Of a stretch of DNA of 64,000 bases, positions 54,876 through 64,000 are shown piece by piece. Source of the DNA: Megachile rotundata (taxonomy: Eukaryota > Arthropoda > Insecta > Hymenoptera > Megachilidae); the NCBI RefSeq assembly GCF_050947335.1, contig NW_027474101.1:22862-86861 (forward strand), in the 5' to 3' direction. A model generated the notes under the pieces. It was not told where the DNA came from, did no database searches, and was given only the letters and a program-made list of their open reading frames with translations. How positions within the stretch are numbered: the first letter of the stretch is position 1; every line of letters starts with the position of its first letter. The translations under genes were made by a program, and so were the position numbers.

Positions 54876-57800
54876 AGATTCATAATAATAAGAGTAATAA
54901 GTATAGTAATTGTCGTTCTATCGATCATATAAGCACAATATGGCTAATAATATGAGTTAGATTGGTAATAATAAGAGTAATAAGTATAGTAAATGTCGTG
55001 CTATCGATCATATCTGCATAATATGGTTAATAATATGAGTTAGATTGATAATAGTGAGTGTAATAAGTATAGTAATTGTCGTTCTGTCGATCATATTAGC
55101 ATAATATGGTTAATAAAATGAGTTAGATTGATAATAATAAGAGTATTAAGTATAGTAATTGTCGTTCTGTCGATCATATTAGCATAATATGGTTAATAAA
55201 ATGAGTTAGATTGATAATAATAAGAGTATTAAGTATAGTATTTGTCGTTCTATCGATCATATAAGCACAATATGGCTAATAATATAAGTTAGATTGATAA
55301 TAATAAGAGTCATAAGTATAGTAATTGTCGTTCTATCGATTATATCTGCATAATATGGTTAATAATATGAGTTAGATTGATAATAGTGAGTGTAATAAAT
55401 ATAGTAATTGTCGTTCTATCGCTCATATAAGCACAATATGGCTAATAATATGAGTTAGATTGATAATAATAAGAGTAATGAGTATAGTAATTGTCGTTCT
55501 ATCGATCATATCCGCATAATATGGTTAATAATATGAGTTAGATTGATAATAGTGAGTGTAATAAATATAGTAATTGTCGCTCTATCGCTCATATAAGCAC
55601 AATATGGTTAATAATATGAGTTAGATTGATAATACTAAGAGGAGTGAGTATAGTAATTGTCGTTCTATCGATCATATAAGCACAATATGGTTAATAATAT
55701 GAGTTAGATTGATAATAGTGAGTGTAATAAATATAGTAATTGTCGTTCTATCGCTCATATAAGCACAATATGGTTAATAATATGAGTTAGATTGATAATA
55801 ATAAGAGTAATAAGTATAGTAATTGTCGTTCTATCGATCATATATGCATAATATGGTTAATAATATGAGTTAGATTGATAATAGTGAGTGTAATAAGTAT
55901 AGTGAATGTCGTTCTATCGATCATATCAGCATAATATGGCTAATAATATGAGTTAGATTCATAATAATAAGAGTAATAAGTATAGTAATTGTCGTTCTAT
56001 CGATCATATAAGCATAATATGGCTAATAATATGAGTTAGAGTGATAATACTTAGAGTAGTGAGTATAGTAATTCTCATTCTATCGATCATATAAGCATAA
56101 TATGGCTAATAATATGAGTTAGATTGATAATAATAAGGGTAATAAGTATAGTAATTGTCGTTCTCTCGATCATATAAGCATAATATGGCTAATAATATGA
56201 GTTAGATTGATAATACTAAGAGGAGTGAGTATAGTAATTGTCGTTCTATCGATCATGTAAGCATAATATGGCTAATAATATGAGTTAGATTGATAATAAT
56301 AAGAGTAATGAGTATAGTAATTGTAGTTCTATCGATCATATCTCCATAATATGGTTAATAATATGAGTTAGAATGATAATAATAAGAGTAATAAGTATAG
56401 TAATTGTCGTTCTATCGATCATATCTGCATAATATGGTTAATAATATGAGTTAGATTGATAATGGTGAGTGTAATAAGTATAGTGAATGTCGTTCTATCG
56501 ATCATATCAGCATAATATGGGTAATAATATGAGTTGGATTGATAATAATAAGAGTAATGAGTATAGTAATTGTAGTTCTATCGATCACATAAGCATAATG
56601 TGGCTAATAATATGAGTCAGATTCATAATAATAAGAGTATTAAGTATAGTATTTGTCGTTCTATCGATCATATAAGCACAATATGGCTAATAATATAAGT
56701 TAGATTGATAATAATAAGAGTCATAAGTATAGTAATTGTCGTTCTATCGATCATATCTGCATAATATGGTTAATAATATGAGTTAGATTGATAATAGTGA
56801 GTGTAATAAATATAGTAATTGTCATTCTATCGCTCATATAAGCACAATATGGCTAATAATATGAGTTAGATTGATAATAATAAGAGTAATGAGTATAGTA
56901 ATTGTCGTTCTATCGATCATATCCGCATAATATGGTTAATAATATGAGTTAGATTGATAATAGTGAGTGTAATAAATATAGTAATTGTCGCTCTATCGCT
57001 CATATAAGCACAATATGGTTAATAATATGAGTTAGATTGATAATACTAAGAGGAGTGAGTATAGTAATTGTCGTTCTATCGATCATATTAGCATAATATG
57101 GCTAATAATATGAGTTAGATTGATAATAATAGGAGTAATGAGTATAGTAATTGTAGTTCTATCGATCATATCTGCATAATATGGTTAATAATATGAGTTA
57201 GAATGATAATAATAAGAGTAATAAGTATAGTAATTGTCGTTCTATCGATCATATCTGCATAATATGGTTAATAATATGAGTTAGATTGATAATAGTGAGT
57301 GTAATAAGTATAGTGAATGTCGTTCTATCGATCATATCAGCATAATATGGGTAATAATATGAGTTGGATTGATAATAATAAGAGTAATGAGTATAGTAAT
57401 AGTAGTTCTATCGATCATATAAGCATAATGTGGCTAATAATATGAGTCAGATTCATAATAATAAGAGTAATAAGTATAGTAATTGTCGTTCTATCGATCA
57501 TATAAGCACAATATGGTTAATAATATGAGTTAGATTGATAATAATAAGAGTAATAAGTATAGTAATTGTCGTTCTATCGATCATATATGCATAATATGGT
57601 TAATAATATGAGTTAGATTGATAATAGTGAGTGTAATAAGTATAGTGAATGTCGTTCTATCGATCATATCAGCATAATATGGCTAATAATATGAGTTAGA
57701 TTCATAATAATAAGAGTAATAAGTATAGTAATTGTCGTTCTATCGATCATATAAGCATAATATGGCTAATAATATGAGTTAGAGTGATAATACTAAGAGT

Positions 57801-58523
57801 AGTGAGTATAGTAATTCTCATTCTATCGATCATATAAGCATAATATGGCTAATAATATGAGTTAGATTGATAATAATAAGGGTAATAAGTATAGTAATTG
57901 TCGTTCTCTCGATCATATAAGCATAATATGGCTAATAATATGAGTTAGATTGATAATAATAAGAGTAATAAGTATAGTAATTGTCGTTCTATAGATCATA
58001 TAAGCATAATAGGGCTAATAATATGAGTTAGATTGATAATAATAAGTGTAATAAGTATAGTAATTGTCGTTCTATCAATCATATCTGCATAATATGGTTA
58101 ATAATATGAGTTAGATTTATAATAGTGAGTGTAATAAGTATAGTGAATGTCGTTCTATCGATCATATCAGCATAATATGGGTAATAATATGAGTTGGATT
58201 GATAATAATAAGAGTAATGAGTATAGTAATTGTAGTTCTATCGATCATATAAGCATAATATGGCTAATAATATGAGTTGGGTTGATAAAAATAAGAATAA
58301 TAAGTATAGTAATTGTCGTTATATCGATCATATAACCATAATATGGCTAATAGCATGAGTTAGATTGATAATAATAAGAGTAATGAGTAGAGTAATTGTC
58401 GTTCTATCGATCATATCTGCATAATATGGTTAATAATATGAGTTAGATTGATAACAGTGAGTGTAATAAATATAGTAATTGTCGTTCTATCGCTCATATA
58501 AGCACAATATGGCTAATAATATG
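54876..58523 (-). repeat. 5476-bp-offset duplication, copy 2
   Basis: Counterpart of 49400-53047 with a few substitutions, such as CTATCGATC here against CTATCGAAC near 51019. It diverges after 58523, where GATTCAAAATAATAAG follows instead of TTGGGTTGATAAAAA. Confidence 0.83.
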
Positions 58524-61450
58524 AGTTAGATTCAAAATAATAAGAGTAATAAGTATAGTAATTGTCGTTCTATCGATCATTTAAGCATAATATGGCGAAT
58601 AATATGAGTTGGGTTGATAAAAATAAGAATAATAAGTATAGTAATTGTCGTTCTATCGATCATAATTGCATAATATGGTTAATAATATGAATTAGATTGA
58701 TAATAATAAGAGCAATGAGTATAGTAATTGTCGTACTATCGATCATATAAGCATAATATGGCTAATAATATGAGTTAGATTGGTAATAATAAGTGTAATA
58801 AGTATAGTAATTGTCGTTCTATCGATCATATCTGCATAATATGGTTAATAATATGAGTTAGATTGACAACAATAAGAGTAATGAGTATAGTAATTGTCGT
58901 ACTATCGATCATATAAGCATAATATGGCTTATCATGTGAGTTAGATTGATAATAGTGAGTGCAATAAATATAGTAATTGTCGTTCTATCGCTCATATAAG
59001 CACAATATGGCTAATAATATGAGTTAGATTGATAATAATAAGAGTAATAAGTATAGTAATTGTCGTTCTATAGATCATATAAGCATAATAGGGCTAATAA
59101 TATGAGTTAGATTGATAATAATAAGTGTAATAAGTATAGTAATTGTCGTTCTATCGATCATATCTGCATAATATGGTTAATAATATGAGTTAGATTTATA
59201 ATAGTGAGTGTAATAAGTATAGTGAATGTCGTTCTATCGATCATATCAGCATAATATGGGTAATAATATGAGTTGGATTGATAATAATAAGAGTAATGAG
59301 TATAGTAATTGTAGTTCTATCGATCATATAAGCATAATATGGCTAATAATATGAGTTGGGTTGATAAAAATAAGAATAATAAGTATAGTAATTGTCGTTA
59401 TATCGATCATATAACCATAATATGGCTAATAGCATGAGTTAGATTGATAATAATAAGAGTAATGAGTATAGTAATTGTAGTTCTATCGATCATATAAGCA
59501 TAATATGGCTAATAATATGAGTTGGGTTGATAAAAATAAGAATAATAAGTATAGTAATTGTCGTTATATCGATCATATAACCATAATATGGCTAATAGCA
59601 TGAGTTAGATTGATAATAATAAGAGTAATGAGTAGAGTAATTGTCGTTCTATCGATCATATCTGCATAATATGGTTAATAATATGAGTTAGATTGATAAC
59701 AGTGAGTGTAATAAATATAGTAATTGTCGTTCTATCGCTCATATAAGCACAATATGGCTAATAATATGAGTTAGATTCAAAATAATAAGAGTAATAAGTA
59801 TAGTAATTGTCGTTCTATCGATCATTTAAGCATAATATGGCGAATAATATGAGTTGGGTTGATAAAAATAAGAATAATAAGTATAGTAATTGTCGTTCTA
59901 TCGATCATAATTGCATAATATGGTTAATAATATGAATTAGATTGATAATAATAAGAGCAATGAGTATAGTAATTGTCGTACTATCGATCATATAAGCATA
60001 ATATGGCTAATAATATGAGTTAGATTGGTAATAATAAGTGTAATAAGTATAGTAATTGTCGTTCTATCGATCATATCTGCATAATATGGTTAATAATATG
60101 AGTTAGATTGACAACAATAAGAGTAATGAGTATAGTAATTGTCGTACTATCGATCATATAAGCATAATATGGCTTATCATGTGAGTTAGATTGATAATAG
60201 TGAGTGCAATAAATATAGTAATTGTCGTTCGATCGCTCATATAAGCACAATATGGCTAATAATATGAGTTAGATTGATAATAATAAGAGTAATAAGTATA
60301 GTAATTGTCGTTCTATAGATCATATAAGCATAATAGGGCTAATAATATGAGTTAGATTGATAATAATAAGTGTAATAAGTATAGTAATTGTCGTTCTATC
60401 GATCATATCTGCATAATATGGTTAATAATATTAGTTAGATTTATAATAGTGAGTGTAATAAGTATAGTGAATGTCGTTCTATCGATCATATCAGCATAAT
60501 ATGGGTAATAATATGAGTTGGATTGATAATAATAAGAGTAATGAGTATAGTAATTGTAGTTCTATCGATCATATAAGCATAATATGGCTAATAATATGAG
60601 TTGGGTTGATAAAAATAAGAATAATAAGTATAGTAATTGTCGTTATATCGATCATATAACCATAATATGGCTAATAGCATGAGTTAGATTGATAATAATA
60701 AGAGTAATGAGTAGAGTAATTGTCGTTCTATCGATCATATCTGCATAATATGGTTAATAATATGAGTTAGATTGATAACAGTGAGTGTAATAAATATAGT
60801 AATTGTCGTTCTATCGCTCATATAAGCACAATATGGCTAATAATATGAGTTAGATTGATAATAATAAGAGTAATGAGTATAGTAATTGTCGTTCTATCGA
60901 TCATATCTGCATAATATGGTTAATAATATGAGTTAGATTGATAACAGTGAGTGTAATAAATATAGTAATTGTCGTTCTATCGCTCATATAAGCACAATAT
61001 GGCTAATAATATGAGTTAGATTCATAATAATAAGAGTAATAAGTATAGTAATTGTCGTTCTATCGATCATTTAAGCATAATATGGCGAATAATATGAGTT
61101 GGGTTGATAAAAATAAGAATAATAAGTATAGTAATTGTCGTTCTATCGATCATAATTGCATAATATGGTTAATAATATGAATTAGATTGATAATAATAAG
61201 AGCAATGAGTATAGTAATTGTCGTACTATCGATCATATAAGCATAATATGGCTAATAATATGAGTTAGATTGGTAATAATAAGTGTAATAAGTATAGTAA
61301 TTGTCGTTCTATCGATCATATCTGCATAATATGGTTAATAATATGAGTTAGATTGACAACAATAACAGTAATGAGTATAGTAATTGTCGTACTATCGATC
61401 ATATAAGCATAATATGGCTTATCATGTGAGTTAGATTGATAATAGTGAGT
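58240..61450 (-). repeat. 15-mer and 13-mer tandem amplification
   Basis: The rare word GTAGAGTAATTG occurs at 58387, 59632 and 60711. The distances are 1245 (15 x 83) and 1079 (13 x 83). The units share TTGGGTTGATAAAAA, GATTCAAAATAATAAG and GATCATAATTGC monomers, so this is a local amplification with units of slightly different length. Confidence 0.8.
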
Positions 61451-64000
61451 GCAATAAATATAGTAATTGTCGTTCTATCGATCATATAAGCACAATATGG
61501 TTAATAATATGAGTTAGATTTATAATAGTGAGTGTAATAAGTATAGTGAATGTCGTTCTATCGATCATATCAGCATAATGTGGGTAATAATATGAGTTGG
61601 ATTGATAATAATAAGAGTAATGAGTATAGTAATTGTAGTTCTATCGATCATATAAGCATAATATGGCTAATAATATGAGTAAGATTCATAATAATAAGAG
61701 TAATAAGTATAGTAATTGTCGTTCTATCGATCATTTAAGCATAATATAGCGAATAATATGAGTTGGGTTGATAAAAATAAGAATAATAAGTATAATTGTC
61801 GTTCTATCGATCATATAAGCATAATATGGCTAATAATATGAGTTAGGTTGATAATAACAAGAGTAATAAGTATAGTAAATGTCGTGCTATCGATCATATC
61901 TGCATAATATGGTTCATAATATGAGTTAGATTGATAATAGTGAGTGTAATAAGTATAGTATTTGTCGTTCTGTCGATCATATTAGCATAATATGGTTAAT
62001 AAAATGAGGTAGATTGATAATAATAAGAGTAATAAGTATAGTACTTGTCGTTCTATCGATCATATAAGCACAATATGGCTAATAATATAAGTTAGATTGA
62101 TAATAATAAGAGTCATAAGTATAGTAATTGTCGTTCTATCGATCATATCTGCATAATATGGTTAATAATATGAGTTAGATTGATAATAATAAGAGTAATA
62201 AGTATAGTAATTGTCGTTATATCGATCATATAACCATAATATGGCTAATAGCATGGGTTAGATTGATAATAATAAGAGTAATGAGTATAGTAATTGTCGT
62301 TCTATCGATCATATCGGCATAATATGGTTAATAATATGAGTTAGATTGATAATAGTGAGTGTAATAAATATAGTAATTGTCGTTCTATCGCTCATATAAG
62401 CACAATATGGCTAATAATATGAGTTAGATTGATAATAATAAGAGTAATAAGTATAGTAATTGTCGTTCTATCGATCATATAAGCATAATATGGCTAATAA
62501 TATGACTTAGATTGATAATAATAAGTGTAATAAGTATAGTAATTGTCGTTCTATCGATCATAATTGCATAATATGGTTAATAATATGAATTAGATTGATA
62601 ATAATAAGAGCAATGAGTATAGTAATTGTCGTACTATCGATCATATAAGCATAATATGGCTAATAATATGAGTTAGATTGGTAATAATAAGTGTAATAAG
62701 TATAGTAATTGTCGTTCTATCTATCATATCTGCATAATATGGTTAATAATATGAGTTAGATTGACAACAATAAGAGTAATGAGTATAGTAATTGTCGTAC
62801 TATCGATCATATAAGCATAATATGGCTTATCATGTGAGTTAGATTGATAATAGTGAGTGCAATAAATATAGTAATTGTCGTTCTATCGCTCATATAAGCA
62901 CAATATGGCTAATAATATGAGTTAGATTGATAATAATAAGAGTAATAAGTATAGTAATTGTCGTTCTATAGATCATATAAGCATAATAGGGCTAATAATA
63001 TGAGTTAGATTGATAATAATAAGTGTAATAAGTATAGTAATTGTCGTTCTATCGATCATATCTGCGTAATATGGTTAATAATATGAGTTAGATTTATAAT
63101 AGTGAGTGTAATAAGTATAGTGAATGTCGTTCTATCGATCATATCAGCATAATATGGGTAATAATATGAGTTGGATTGATAATAATAAGAGTAATGAGTA
63201 TAGTAATTGCAGTTCTATCGATCATATAAGCATAATATGGCTAATAATATGAGTTGGGTTGATAAAAATAAGAATAATAAGTATAGTAATTGTCGTTATA
63301 TCGATCATATAACCATAATATGGCTAATAGCATGAGTTAGATTGATAATAATAAGAGTAATGAGTATAGTAATTGTCGTTCTATCGATCATATCTGCATA
63401 ATATGGTTAATAATATGAGTTAGATTGATAACAGTGAGTGTAATAAATATAGTAATTGTCGTTCTATCGCTCATATAAGCACAATATGGCTAATAATATG
63501 AGTTAGATTCATAATAATAAGAGTAATAAGTATAGTAATTGTCGTTCTATCGATCATTTAAGCATAATATGGCGAATAATATGAGTTGGGTTGATAAAAA
63601 TAAGAATAATAAGTATAGTAATTGTCGTTCTATCGATCATATCAGCATAATATGGGTAATAATATGAGTTGGATTGATAATAATAAGAGTAATGAGTATA
63701 GTAATTGCAGTTCTATCGATCATATAAGCATAATATGGCTAATAATATGAGTTGGGTTGATAAAAATAAGAATAATAAGTATAGTAATTGTCGTTATATC
63801 GATCATATAACCATAATATGGCTAATAGCATGAGTTAGATTGATAATAATAAGAGTAATGAGTATAGTAATTGTCGTTCTATCGATCATATCTGCATAAT
63901 ATGGTTAATAATATGAGTTAGATTGATAACAGTGAGTGTAATAAATATAGTAATTGTCGTTCTATCGCTCATATAAGCACAATATGGCTAATAATATGAG
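61451..64000 (-). repeat. Right-end segment, mosaic of earlier units
   Basis: GCACAATATGGTTAATAA at 61490 matches 23401 and 36677. Further on, TATGACTTAGATTG (GACTTAG at 62504 and 28898) instead follows the 28.2-29.6 kb copy. The one 3-bp deletion of the window (GTATAATTGTCG near 61791) is private to this segment. The array continues beyond the window. Confidence 0.75.

Larger units (their letters stand above)
21273..64000 (-). repeat. 83-bp satellite array, right block (about 515 monomers, inverted)
   Basis: The same 83-bp family as the left block, read as its reverse complement (anchor TATCGATCATAT, GTCGTTC just upstream). Anchors at 21312 and 63963 are 514 units apart minus 11 bases. The 11 bases are explained by ten copies of a 1-bp deletion, one 3-bp deletion and two copies of a 1-bp insertion. 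Monomer variants resemble left-block type II: the complements of ACACTCAC, GCAGATATG and AACCATATT are all common. The left type I mark GATAGGACGAC was not seen in reverse complement. Large internal duplications are listed separately. The array continues past the right edge of the window. Confidence 0.97.

Noticed and set aside
1..64000. CRISPR array
   Set aside because: The units are directly adjacent 83-bp repeats with no alternation of a short conserved repeat and unique spacers; variation is spread over the whole unit, and no cas gene is present.
1..64000. Telomeric, rDNA, tRNA or microsatellite array
   Set aside because: The unit is 83 bp with no TTAGGG-like or TTAGG-like short motif, no tRNA-like cloverleaf or box signals recognised, and no rRNA similarity recognised.
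1..64000. Protein-coding repeat gene or prokaryotic plasmid/phage region
   Set aside because: There is no long open frame in any frame, no codon periodicity, no ribosome-binding pattern, and the unit length is not divisible by three.

Overview
The whole 64 kb window is one kind of sequence: a satellite DNA array of an AT-rich 83-bp tandem repeat, with no gene, RNA gene or transposable element that I can support. The consensus monomer has 20 G+C in 83 bases (about 24% GC), and the window holds roughly 770 monomers. Such a long, pure array broken by a 100-N scaffold gap points to a eukaryotic heterochromatic region, for example centromeric, pericentromeric or subtelomeric. The sequence does not let me name the organism or the chromosomal site, and I do not recognise the repeat as a named satellite.

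Layout. Positions 1-21172 hold about 255 monomers in one orientation, called + here (each unit begins with TGATCGATAG; the first full unit is 2-84). Positions 21173-21272 are exactly 100 N. Positions 21273-64000 hold about 515 monomers of the same family as the reverse complement. The array therefore changes direction exactly at the gap. This is either a real inversion or a contig placed in the wrong orientation.

Fine structure. The left block alternates between two monomer subfamilies. Type I is marked by GATAGGACGAC and GACCGATAGAACG and lies at about 1-5.6, 8.5-13.3 and 16.8-17.5 kb. Type II is marked by ACACTCACTATT and GCAGATATGATCG and lies at about 5.6-8.5, 13.3-16.8 and 17.5-21.2 kb. 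Both blocks contain nested higher-order repeats. On the left there are a 7.2-7.8 kb duplication, a 19-mer (1577 bp) and a 9-mer (747 bp). On the right there are tandem duplications of 3153 bp (38-mer), 3071 bp (37-mer), 1162 bp (14-mer), 1245 bp (15-mer), 1079 bp (13-mer) and 664 bp (8-mer), plus longer-range duplications at offsets of about 13.28 kb and 5.48 kb.

Monomer length is conserved very strictly. Counting phase from first to last unit, the left block is only 2 bases short of 255 x 83 and the right block only 11 bases short of 514 x 83. I can place every base of both deficits: two 1-bp deletions on the left; ten copies of one 1-bp deletion, one 3-bp deletion and two copies of one 1-bp insertion on the right. 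These rare length variants act as tags that show which large segments are copies of each other.

The short open reading frames in the window are by-products of the repeat and are not annotated as genes. I found no new gene system. What deserves a second look is the architecture: the polarity switch at the gap, the mosaic higher-order organisation, and the near-fixed 83-bp register.
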